Shown: one piece after another, positions 1 through 10,800 of the stretch
Numbering within the stretch: the stretch's first letter is position 1
Layout: each line of letters begins with the position of its first letter
Origin: Phoebastria nigripes
Lineage: Eukaryota > Chordata > Aves > Procellariiformes > Diomedeidae
Length of the DNA stretch: 64,000 bases
Assembly (NCBI GenBank): GCA_035582835.1
Contig: JAYKAV010002475.1
Span: 523,997 to 587,996 of the forward strand
Reading direction: 5' to 3'
Notes under the pieces: generated by a model
The model's database searches: none
Seen by the model: only the letters and a program-made list of their open reading frames with translations
What the model was told of the DNA's origin: nothing
Made by a program: the position numbers and the translations under genes

Positions 1-1787
1 TCACTAAATCTATTTGAAATATGAGCTAAAAAAATTAATATATATATAAAGGTCATGGTGGAATATTTTAAGAGAATGTTGATTTGGTGTGTCACCATCT
101 TAGAAAATGCTATAGATCGTGCTACACATACTCTTTTTTAGGCACAATTAAGATCTCATATAGGAATCCAAGTAAAAATAATAAAGGATATAAAACAAAA
201 CATCATCACCGTGCGAAAAATTAGTATCAGATTCATTCAACCAACAATAAATGGCAGCATTTATGGGGGGTTCAGGAGGTGGAAGCAGGGGTGGCTAGTC
301 CCAGGAGAAAAAATAATTTATAGGAACAGTATCTTGGTAATAGGGAATAGTGGAAGAACACATAGCAAAAAAAGAAAAAAATTGGCAACCATGAAGAAAT
401 AATTAAGGTTTTAAAATATTTTTAAAGCCATTTGCAGTTGCCTGTGCTAAAGAGATCTGAAATCCCATTAACTTTCATAAAATGGAAGTATCTTTCTTAT
501 CTATCTTATATATACATATATAAATATCTATCTTTCTAGAAGAGTCTAGTTTTATTTCAAAAGCAGTTATTAATTTGTAAATTATCACATCNTACTATCA
601 CCTTAAAATTCAGCAGTCTGCTGTGATGCTTTTTTAATACTGAAAGACTAGCATATAATACTTCTGATCTACATAAACCAGTGTAAACTATACTTGCTGA
701 TATAATGACAAAATTTGCTTTATAAACACAGATGCTCTGTACTAAGAATAACATCCTACTTCCAATTCCTTGTAACCCTGCATCAGCTTATACTGTATTA
801 TAAAATGGCATAAATTTTTTATTAGTTCACTGAAAGGATATGAAATACACTTTTCTACTTACTCCCCAGTCATTGCTTTGCTTTAATTGCTATGTAACGA
901 TTTAAAGAAAAGCGAACCACATAAATCTCGAGGTTTGGGGTTTGGGGTTTTTTTAGTTGAAGGAAGTATACTGTATATTAAAATGCTGTTTGCTAGACAG
1001 TTACCCTCAGTAGAATAGAGAGGAGTACAGTATAAAAGCATTGACTTTCTGAAGGGTAAAATCTCTGATCATGAACTCACTGAAGTCAATGCAAGCTGTC
1101 CCAGTAACTGCAGTCACAGCAGTTCTGCCCCTTCTAACTCCCTGCAGTGGAACCAGATTAAATAATATATGGAGACATTTGTATGAGCATCATTTCTGAT
1201 TTTATATAAGCCTATAATAAACAAAATCCAATCAATGACATATACCTGTCTGCAGAAAGAATTTTAAAGAAATCAAAGGGGGACATGAGTTTCTACAGAT
1301 TTACAATAGTATAATTGGTGGAAGAATGTATTCCACACTGTCCATACTGTATATCTGCCTGCCATATGGTTTTTGTCCTATTTAGCAATCACAAACAGAT
1401 TCTGTAAATGTCTCTCTGTAGGGTCTGCAAAAGAAACTGTATTGTATATTTTTACCGTAAGTTTCTAACAGTCTAAGAATAAAAACAAAAACAAAGCAAA
1501 AAATACCAGGCAAGTTACTGTATCATTTCTGATACTGATATGGATGAAAAAAAGAGAAATAAAAATCCTTCCAAAACCAAAGTAGAAAAATACACAGTTG
1601 CAGAAATGTACTGTTAAATAGCTTATAAATTTACTACTTGTAATGTAAAGTCCTTTAAGTTTCTCTGGAGTACCCTACTTAAAAAATCATTTTGGCTGAT
1701 GATGACTTAAATCTCTTCCAATCAAAGGGTAGAGCATTCCACTTCTGTGAATTGTACTGCAACTGAAGGACAAAAAAAATCACTCAC

Positions 1788-1895
1788 CATTCTGCCAGGG
1801 AAATCCTTTGTTAAAAAGCAGAGTATGACCTCTTCCCACTCCCAGAAACTCATCATACAAGACCATGATGCTAAATTTCACAATTTTGGATTGAT
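1788..1895 (-). other. Exon-like segment C, or tail of an old LINE
   Basis: On the minus strand, 108 bases of open frame end at a strong donor (AATG|GTGAGTG). The frame reads VLYDEFLGVGRGHTLLFNKG near its middle. The proposed acceptor (AATGTCAG) has a poor pyrimidine tract. Its phase (2 leading bases, 1 trailing) would join the end of the segment at 2950-3027. Against a real exon: just past the donor, at about 1650-1760, the same strand reads like the decayed 3' end of a CR1/L3-type LINE (a WNALP-type motif), so the whole block may be an old repeat. I do not recognise a protein family. Confidence 0.2.
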
Positions 1896-2949
1896 CTGAC
1901 ATTATACTTTTATGGAAGGCATTTTTCTAGTTGTACAATGCAAAGAGGGGAGGAATCCTGAAGTAAAAAATATATCTTTCTACAAATAATGTAATATTGA
2001 AAGACTAAAAAGCTCACTCACTCATGCCATATACAAAACATAGCGCAGAATAACAACAGCAAACATTCAGAAAAGAATTACAAACATGCTCTACTCATGT
2101 ATTTTGAGTGTTAACGATGGGTGGGGAGAATTCTATTAGATTCTACTAGATTGAAACAAACAAATAGATCATTATAGCCTACTATCCACTAAATTCACTA
2201 CAGGTGTCAGAATTACTGAAAGGAGGTCTTCTAAGAACTTGTAGAAGATTTTTCCACAAATTGCAGAATTAAAAGTAAATAAATAGATAAGTTCTCGATT
2301 ACTGAGTGTGTTGTACATACTGGACAAACAAGTATTTTCGTTCTTCTTTCAAGCCAGTTCTGTCCCTACCTGTCTCGGTCACAGGTGCCCTACTAATGTC
2401 CTGCCATCCCACCGTACTTTATGTCTGAAAGTATAACTAAAAATATAACCNTCGTAATTGCCATATGTATTTTGGAGCATTTACAAAAAAAAGTCTATGA
2501 TTTTTATGCACTACAGGGCCTCTGCCAATGTTTGAAACAATACGTTTCAACATGATTAAAGAATCTCTACAGGGGGTGAGAAGGCAAAACAGCTCATTGG
2601 AATAATGCAAATGATCTTTAGGACACTGCCAACATACATCAAAATGTTAGATGGCCACCAACTGTGAATTCGTAACTTTTACATCACTTTACATCACAAC
2701 AGAGAAAAGAAAGAAAGCTGTGCCTGTTACTGGATATTTTAGAAAACTGGCTTTTTAGCTACTGAGTATTATGAATTTACCACAAAAGAAGACAGAATGC
2801 AATAAATTCTCATTCCCTCCAGTCATCTGGACTAATTTTTATATAGTAAGGTCTCTCTCTTTCCTACCACCTGGATTGAGAGATTTTATCTTCTTGAACC
2901 AGTTAACAGACACTTCAACATACAGGTGAAAACATACTTTCAAACTTAC

Positions 2950-3027
2950 CATGAGCTCCTGATAATCCAGATATTTTCCTTCGGTAACAGTCATAAAGAT
3001 CACTCAGATTTTGAATAACATCCTGTG
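2950..3027 (-). other. Exon-like segment B, unknown protein
   Basis: A 78-base minus-strand segment sits between an acceptor (TTTTTTGTCCCATTACAG) and a good donor (CATG|GTAAGTTTG). Only one of three frames is open; it reads QDVIQNLSDLYDCYRRKISG and then LSGAH. The length is a multiple of three. A second AG five bases inside gives an alternative 73-base form. The strand matches the CpG-island promoter at 44 kb. I do not recognise the peptide, and a 78-base open segment with splice-like borders can occur by chance in 64 kb, so this is a candidate only. Confidence 0.3.
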
Positions 3028-4509
3028 CTGTAATGGGACAAAAAATGTACAAAAGCTCTTTTGTTGTTTTTTTTTCTGTCAGCCTTTGAGGAGACAGGTG
3101 CTGGCAGCCACAAGTCGGTAGAAAAATGTAAGAAGTTGCAAAAAAGGCATTATTTTCAGGTAAGGAATTAAAAAAAAAAAAAAAAAAGAAAAAAAGAAAG
3201 AAGCTTTACTCTCTAAACTTTCATTCAGTGATGTAACGCTGCTTGACAAAAAAGGATAGTTATTATAATTTCTATTTCACAGGCATTGAATTGTCCACAA
3301 ACAGTGAACGCAGATATTCTCAAGAGGCACAGACATAGTTGGTACCCAGTGTTTATTGTCCAAGTCCCTGTAATGGGTTTGTATGGCAGTGTCATGATGT
3401 AAGTACACTTATCTGGATATTAAAGCCTTTCCTTGAACCCCTAAACCACACCAGAATGAAAATTCTTATCTAAGGTACTACAGTTACATGCACTGTACTC
3501 TGTGTAGCCTACTTATTTTGTCTTAGACTTTTTGCAAAATGTTTGCCTAGACAGAGATGTAGTTATCCTGTGAGAAGTTTAATCAGTCTCTCAGTCTATC
3601 TGATTACATTTCTGAACAAGTAGAATTTAAGCATAGTGTAAGAATTTTTTACTTTTTTTTTTAATCCATGTTATCATCTATTTCCATCTATCATGCAATC
3701 ATCTATTTTCATAGCAGTTTTCTCAGCGTATAATATACCTTTCTTTCTGGCACAAAGTAATATAACAGTCTTCCGGACTTTTAGACTGCAATAAAAATAA
3801 ATTTTAATAGTTCCCTGCACAACTTTAGTAAAAATTATATATAGTTTTAATTCTTTGGCAGCAGATGCAATGAAAATAATGCAATATTTCTGTTGATAAG
3901 TAAGATCAAGAACAGCATTTGTTTTGTTTAATTCTAAGCAAAGTAAGACCAAGCAAAAGATTACAGATGACCACTTCGCCCTCAATGAGTGTGAACACAT
4001 CAAGAAAGAAAATTTGAATGCTATTCATTTTCCAAGTAAAATACTTTTACCCAGGCCACCTTTAAAGACAAGTTGTACACAGAAGGCAATTTAAGAAATT
4101 GATAAGAGATCAGTCAGATATTTCAGCTCCAAATTCAAAAGTAAGATTTGTCTCAAGAGCAACTTAGTTTTCCACATGTTGGTAGGTTCATACAAATTTG
4201 CATCCAAATGAGACTATGTTATAAACATACACTAACTCCTACAGTAAAGTATGATAATTCAGACTTCCAACCTGAGTGCCCTTCTTTTTCCCACGTCTCT
4301 CTCTCACAAAACTGTAAGAAAATAACACATTCAAACAGACTATACAAAAGACAGCTCTTGCCCTGTATCTTAGCTGTAGCCACACATTTTGCTGTATGAG
4401 TTCTTTATGATAAACACAAACTAAGCATCCTCCATTATTTGTAACAACATCTCTCGTTTTTATTCACCAGAGATTCACATCCTACCAAATGCATTTTTAT
4501 TTCTCCCTC

Positions 4510-4536
4510 AAAAATAAGTAAATAAATAAATAAATA
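4510..4536. repeat. AAAT microsatellite
   Basis: Several consecutive AAAT units directly visible in AT-rich background. Confidence 0.9.
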
Positions 4537-5121
4537 TCTGCCTTCCTTTTCGTTACTCTTAATGCCAGGTCTTCCTCCTGGAGACTTCTTCTTTCTTTTC
4601 GATTTTTGTCCTACTGAAACTTTTTGAGGTAGACAGCATACCTAATCAGTACTCCACTTACCACAGAATTATATAAATACTTTATAACAATATTACAGTC
4701 TTGAAACACGAAATCTGCCCATATTTTGAAACTATTAATAATGCTTGGTATCTGCACTTGCCCTTAAGATTTTTTCCCCTCTAATGGTGAATTCTGTTAC
4801 CAGAATTCAGGACGACAAATCCTCTCTTTCTCTAATGATGACAAAATGCCTCCTATGGATAATGATTCTGAAAAATCTCAGGAACACCAACAAACTTTTG
4901 TAATATAAATAAAGAATCTAGAATTGTGTTGCAATTGTGGCAAACATATTCTTAAAATTTGTAGCTCGGCTTGAAATTTATGTTTTATTTCCAGGCAGGA
5001 GATTTTGCATTACCAAAAGCAGACTTCTTCTGATTTTTCTAAAATTTCATTCTCACTTGTACACTGCAGTTCAAAGGATGTAACCAAACAAGAAAGTGCA
5101 AATGCTACTAGTCTGCCTTAC

Positions 5122-5190
5122 TGTTGATGTAGGAAATATTTTTCCTTCATCATCTCTGCTCAAGTTATCAAAACCCTTTAGAATCTCTAA
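5122..5190 (-). other. Exon-like segment A, unknown protein
   Basis: A 69-base minus-strand segment lies between an acceptor (GGTCCTTAATTTTCAG) and a donor (AACA|GTAAGGCAG). It is open in one frame only, phase 0 to 0, with the peptide LEILKGFDNLSRDDEGKIF followed by PTST. Segment B, in its 73-base form, would follow in phase. The composition is soluble and charged, with no domain that I can name. Chance is a realistic alternative; no homologous protein was recognised. Confidence 0.28.
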
Positions 5191-5253
5191 CTGAAAATTA
5201 AGGACCATATATATCTTGGACTGGGTGTGATCCCTATTTCTTCATACGAGATG

Positions 5254-5821
5254 TGTCGTCATTTAACCCCAGCCAGCAACTAAGCACCACACAGTCACTC
5301 TCCCCCAGTTGGTGGGGGGAGAATCAGAAGGGTAAAAGTGAGAAAACTCGTCAGTTGAGATANNNNNNNNNNNNNNNNNNNNAAAAAAAAAAAAAAACAC
5401 ATAACAAAGAGAAAGGAAAATAAAACCCAGGAAAAACAAGTGATGCAAAAGAAAACAATTGCTCATCACCAACCTTCCAATGCCCAGCCAGTCCCCAAGC
5501 ATCAGCAGCCCCCACCAATCTCCACCCCCCCTCAGTTTTATTGCCGAGCACGATGTCATATGGTATGGGATATCCCTTTGGTCAGTTGGGGTCAGCTGTC
5601 CCAGCTGTGTCCCCTCCCAACCTCTTGTGCACCTCCAACATACTTGCTGGCAGGGCAGTCTGAGGAGCCGAAAAGGCCTTGATGCTGTGTAAGCACTGCT
5701 CAGCAATAACCAAAACATCTCCATGTTATTTATTAACATTGTTTTCATCACAAAACCAAAATATAGCCCCATACAAGCTACTATGAAGAAATTTAACTCT
5801 ATCCCAGCCAAAACCAGTACA
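5254..5821 (-). mobile_element. Solo LTR of an avian endogenous retrovirus
   Basis: The element starts TGTCG and ends GTACA on the plus strand, so it has TGT...ACA termini, and it is flanked by a perfect 5-bp direct repeat AGATG (5249-5253 and 5822-5826). Its sequence matches what I know of a common bird LTR: on the minus strand a 5' part running into TTTTGGCTGGGATAGAGTTA, a GC-richer middle, and an end that reads back as GGTTAAA plus a short tail. A 5-bp duplication fits ERVL/ERV3-class integration. No internal gag-pol or second LTR is adjacent, so it is a solo LTR left by recombination. A 20-base N block (5363-5382) and an A-run interrupt it near its 3' end. The TATA-like site is degraded. 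Exact Repbase family not determined. Confidence 0.9.
5363..5382. other. Assembly gap (20 N)
   Basis: Run of N inside the solo LTR, next to a 15-base A run, so probably a homopolymer sequencing gap. Confidence 0.95.
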
Positions 5822-5826
5822 AGATG

Positions 5827-6900
5827 CCAGAATACTATCTGGTCATTTGTACCTAAACATTTTATGACAAGAATGTAGGATTCATTTTACAAATAGCATT
5901 GATAGTTTGCAGTGTTGAAATGTGCCCATGCTAGATTATTCCTTTGAACTCATGATCTTAATAGGACAATCATATTACTTTTGCCTGTAGTACTAAGTGC
6001 ATGTCAGAAATTGGCAGGCAAATTATTTGTAATTTGAAAGAAGAATACTGACCCGAAATTCTTGGTGAAAATTTGCAGAAAGTATAAAGAGACAGAGCAA
6101 TTCAGCACAGTCCTCGAAAAAACATTGCCTTGCAGCTTGAAATATAAATATTGAATGAAGTTGAAACAACAACTGCAATTCAGACTTACTAGAACACTAT
6201 TATAGAACATATAGTCGACCCTTATTTCCATGGGAGATAAATGCAATCAGCTGGGTGTTATAGACTGAGACATCCATCAACCCAGACTACACCTAGAATC
6301 AAAGATGAGTTTTATATTTTCAGCACAGATACTGCTAGAATGTAGTATCATTAAAAGAAATTGTCAACATTTTTCAGGACTGACAAAAAAAGCAGCAACT
6401 TTTCATGAATTTCTGCATGCTTTGGAGAATTTTTCAGTGGAGCAGATACAGCATCTTAAAATATTACTCTAATACCAAAACAGAAAAATTTTCATAATAG
6501 CTTTTTTCAGTCACAATGCCTTGAAATTTATTGAACAACTATAGCACCCTGAGGCACTCAAAAGTAAATGATAACTGAGTTTGGTGAAGTCTAATGTTCC
6601 TGTGAGGGATGACTGTGGAGTTATGAAGAGGACACATTTATAGGCATGTCCTACAAAATACATCTTTGGCAAAAGCAGGCTTCTGTAATATATGTTCTTT
6701 CTCAAATTGCATGATTACCTTTGGTTCTTGTTTACATTTACACTTTTGTGTTCCTTTTTTTTTTATTTAGCCTGCACACAATGTAAATAAAGATTGATAT
6801 AAAAATACACAGTGAACTATATAGTGACAATCAATACCATTTCAGTTCTGACATTGGAACAACTATTATACCATTAAACATATGAATGTTATTAAATCTT
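5827..6900. other. AT-rich non-coding stretch
   Basis: Nothing recognisable. The longest open frames are about 80 codons and leucine, phenylalanine and cysteine rich, as expected by chance in AT-rich DNA. Confidence 0.6.
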
Positions 6901-6904
6901 TTGG

Positions 6905-7705
6905 AAAGGGTTCAGTGGGACTCAGGGATACAGCAGATCACTCTTTCCCCCTTCAGTGCCATCCTGTTCCTCAGATACCTGGGACATGATTGTAGACCCC
7001 ATAGCTGAAAGCTGCTGCATGGAGGTGCACTACTGTAAAGCTAGCAGAGTGCCCTGCACACCCAGTCCTGTCCCCACAGACTCTCACTACCTCTAGCTGT
7101 GTGTCCACTCTGCTCTACACCTATTCTTTCAGGGGAAAGAAGAAGGGCAGGGAAAAGAAAAGGGAAGGAGCAAGGGAAGAGAAGGAGAGCAGAGGGGAAG
7201 GGAAAGCAGGAGCAGAAGGGGAACAGGAACAGAAATAGGAAGGAAGGGCAGGAGTATCAGAGCCCTGCATGCATCATAGTCCTCCTGGGACTTGGCTCCT
7301 GTGTTCAGGGCCAGCTATAACGCAGGTGTCCAGCTCTGCGTCAGACAGCCTCAATAGGGGCATGCCCCCTAGTCATTTAGGAGCTGCTTTTAAGCACAGG
7401 CTCACCCCCCTTGAGCTTGCAGCCCTGCTTGCGCCTGGTCACACACCCCAACAGGACTTTGACCGTGACTCATGGGCTTGACTTCCTGGCTTGATCTTGG
7501 ACTTGCGCCATTACCATGGACTGCTCGCTGACCCCAGCCACCATCAAAGACCTGTTCCCTTCACCTGGCTCAGGTATCGCGGGACAGCACCCTTGTCTCT
7601 GCCCTGCTGTCATGCTCATCTCCCAGCTCCTCTCAGACCACTATCTGCCCTTGCTGCTCCCTCATTCCCAGTTTTAGTCCCTCCCCAATGCAGGCATAAC
7701 TGACA
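6905..7705. repeat. GC-rich unclassified block, possible old LTR or LINE fragment
   Basis: About 800 bases clearly richer in G and C than either flank. The block contains the polypurine tract at 7131-7254, then a C-rich stretch with many CTG, CCT and CTGACC-like words (7280-7690). The abrupt change in composition suggests an insertion. The C-rich half resembles LTR-like dispersed repeats of birds, but I see no clear termini or target duplication, so the class stays open. Confidence 0.4.
7131..7254 (+). repeat. Polypurine tract
   Basis: About 120 bases made almost entirely of A and G on the plus strand with a few C. Such tracts can form triplex DNA, and in retroelements they prime plus-strand synthesis. 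Here it is longer than a functional primer tract, so it is best read as simple sequence. Confidence 0.8.
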
Positions 7706-9359
7706 GGCTTTAGGGGCATGGAAAGGAAAAAAAAAATAGTCAAAGGCATACAAGCCTGGTCAGCATACAGTATGATACAAGATTGTTATAGTAAATATAG
7801 CGATGACATTGATATGGCTTGCAACATTTGCATTCAGAATTACAATACTATCATAGTATCCTAGTGATGCCTGTCACTGGGCTACAAAAAAAAGAGAAAA
7901 TAAGAACTGCATCATGTTTTATTTATCTTAATCTTTCCCCTTCTAGTTCAGAATAGTATACTGAATAAGGAGAAAAAAGAAATGATTCAGAAATGAACAT
8001 GCGGTTGATTTAAAATGCCAAGCACCATATGTATTAATAAAATATATATAGCTGTAGCTAAGACAACCCGTTACAATATAATAAGCACATAAAAATGAAT
8101 TGCTGAAGAGGTGCAGTGAAAGGAAACATCAATTAGAAAGTCAATTGGAAGGTTAAGATATCAATTAAATGGTTAATGAGCTATTTCTGGAAAAATCAAA
8201 GACAACTGCATTATACAGAATCTCTTCAGAATATGAGCTAGAAAATAGTACACAAAGATGAAGAAGCAGAAGGGTGAACATGATGTATGAATTCTAAAAA
8301 TCACAGTCAGTAATAGTATTACTTGTTTGCTTTTTATGTAAGCTGCAGTTTAACTGGCAACTATACTGCACCATAAATGTCCAGCAATTAAAGACAGCTA
8401 GCCATTTCTGGCATATAACAGCCAGAAGATGCAAAACTAACCCTAAAGCAATTAGTCCCTCTGTGGTGAGAATCCTAATATGGCATTAAGCCATATTACC
8501 TCCTATGCCTTCTATCTTATGGTCTCCAGGATAGCAGATTAACTATGAGAAAAAGTAAAGCCAACTTCTCTACTACAGTGCCAGGCAAAAAAAAACTCAG
8601 AACAGTTTTTGTTTTGCTTCTGTAAAACCTTCAGGTAATTGGTCGGACTTTTTGCATCAAAAATTGGAGAGTTCTGCTATCCATTCACTTAGATGGGATC
8701 TTCGGGCTGCAGCCTGCAATTCCTCAGTTGTGTTTAGTTAACTCTCCAAACACTTGAAACATATACTTGTTTCTTCTTGAAAACTATGATGGGATGATTA
8801 GTGACTCAAGAGAAACTTCTTCAGAATAGAGCACGCTTTGTTCTATGAATTTTCAGGAACAGCAATATTCAGTCAGACCAAGATGGATGAAGAGTGCAGC
8901 TAGCACAGTATCCGCACTCTAGCAATAGCCATAAAAATATGCCTTGGAAAGAGTAAGAATAGCACATTTCTGATGTTATCCCATAATGTTTTCCCAGCCC
9001 ACAAATATTTTCAGTTCAAGGGATTTCCTGAGTGCAATGTGAATTATGCAGTAAATTCCACCTAATCCCTCCTCCAAGTTCTTATTCCATCTCTACTCAA
9101 AGGTATGTAAACATTTTGCGCTCACAGCATTAATGTGCACATCCAGTTTGCACAACGTACATACAAAGACTTCCAGAAGTCTATCACCTTTTGCATGAGG
9201 AACTACATCATTTTGTTTTAAACCAGTTTCCACACACTTTGCATTTAACAAACCCTCCTTGTTGCAAAGGAAGAGGCAGTGAGCAGTCTACTCTCTTTTG
9301 TTCATGATTCTGCAGACTTTTTCTATCCCTTTTAGTCATTTATTTTCTAAGCTGATGAG
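7706..9359. other. AT-rich non-coding stretch
   Basis: No gene or clear repeat seen. Only short frames and A runs. Confidence 0.6.
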
Positions 9360-10800
9360 TCCTAGTACCTGCAGCTGTACCTAAAACACTAGGTGCAGTC
9401 CACAGTTTTGATTATCCATGTTGCTTTTCTCTGAATCTTTTTTTCCAATTCTTACACATTCTTTTTTGAAACAAGCAACCAGAACTCCTCACATAGTCTT
9501 CAAGCTGTGGCAAACCATGGATTTATGCAGTGGTATAAATCATATTCACTGTTGTGTTTTTTGTTCCTTTTCTAATCCTTTCTAATATGTCACTTGTTTC
9601 TTTGACTGCTGTCAAGCATTTATCTGTTGTTTCCATGAAGTATCTATCTCAACTTCAAGGCCTTTTTCCTGACTAGTAATGATGCACTGAACCCATCACT
9701 TAATACGTGAAACTACTATCATAACTGTTATGCCTCAGTTCATATATGATGGCACTGAATTTCACCTGCCATATTATTGCCCAGTCACTCAATTTTGTAA
9801 GGTTCTTCTGTTATTCTTTACAGTCATCCCTCACCGTTTTTACATTCAGCAGCTTTGTACTATCAGCAAACTTTCTCACCTCACTGACTCAGTCTTCTTT
9901 TCTGGTGGTTTTGTGAATGGATACGTTAAAAGATACCAGAACAGATACCTGCAGAACTACCGTGGTGGCTTCTCACACTGCAAGAACTTATCCTTTATGC
10001 TGTGAATTATTTATCCATACCAGACCTTCCCTTTTACTCCATGGATGTTGAAATTCCTTAAACAGCCCTTTTGGGAATCCAGGTAGTCTACAGCAACTTA
10101 TTTATATATTCCCTGACTCCTTCAAAACACTCAAAAGGAATTTAAAGTGAGACTTCTCTTCAAAGCAAGCTTACTCTTTTTCAGGTAGATTGTATTTATC
10201 CCATGTTCAATAATTGGATCCTTCACAATAACGTTCAGTCCTTTGCCCAGTAGAGATGTCAGGCATACAGATCCATAGGTCTCTCCCTGGAACATCTTTC
10301 TAAAGACTGGCAACACACTTCCCGTCTCACAATTCTCAAGTACCAAGGAAGTTTTACATGCCCTTGTTAGTAATTAAGTTGTTTCAACACTGTGCTAGAA
10401 TTTAGGTGCATACCATCCTACCCCAGTGATCTAGTGGTGTTTATACTATTTCTTCAATAGCATCAGCATTGGTATGACAACACAACACNTGTTATGTCTA
10501 TTTGTACCGTTACGTCTTCACAGTTACTTGTACCAGTCTTCAGTTGGTCTTTAGAGGTCTTTATCTAAGTCCAAATGTTCTTGTCTGTGAGCCAACAGAG
10601 CAGTCTCCCCTACCCTCCTGAAGGATCTTTTTTAAGACCTTCTTTGATTCCAACGCTCTGTTTTTGGAAAGGGCAAGCCTGTAGGTAGTTTCTTGCCATT
10701 ACTATATTAAGTTTCTTGAAATTTATTGTACCAGGTGTCTTATCTTTCCACAGATTCACTCTTCTTTGATCTCTTATAGCATCCTCTTCAGTTAATCCCT
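9360..10800 (-). mobile_element. Ancient antisense CR1/L3-type LINE relic (reverse transcriptase part)
   Basis: On the minus strand this 1.4-kb block is colinear with the reverse-transcriptase region of older, reptile-type CR1/L3 LINEs, with many stops and indels. From the gene's 5' side: a frame at 10131-10346 reads GETYGSVCLTSLLGKGLNVI, matching the family pattern G-x-Y-R-P-V-S-L-T-S-V-P-G-K. Further on, 9740-9790 reads WQVKFSA, matching W-Q-M-K-F-N of the thumb region, and a KFAD-like remnant lies near 9850. The left part (9360-9740) continues the colinear match toward the ORF2 C-terminus. No frame is intact, so it is a dead copy, far more diverged than the CR1s at 16 and 63 kb. The identification rests on remembered family motifs, not on an alignment. 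Confidence 0.7.

Larger units (their letters stand above)
1..5253. other. AT-rich non-coding stretch, left edge
   Basis: No convincing gene. The stretch is AT-rich with short A and T runs (for example an A-rich run at 3170-3203 and an AAAT repeat at 4510-4536). Open frames are short and lack coding character; the longest, about 109 codons on the minus strand at 3674-4003, has no recognisable domain. Three short minus-strand segments with splice-site-like borders (1788-1895, 2950-3027 and 5122-5190) are listed separately. If the promoter near 44.3 kb drives a leftward gene, this is intron or distal gene body; that is inference. Confidence 0.6.

Noticed and set aside
933..955. GGTTTGGGGTTTGGGG run as telomere-like repeat
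   Set aside because: Only two or three imperfect units and not the vertebrate TTAGGG motif.
3674..4003. 109-codon minus-strand frame with a hydrophobic start resembling a signal peptide
   Set aside because: No splice sites, promoter, motif or homologue recognised; hydrophobic residues are expected from T-rich codons in AT-rich DNA.
5263..5811. 182-codon minus-strand frame
   Set aside because: It is the solo LTR read through its N block; LTRs of this kind do not encode proteins.
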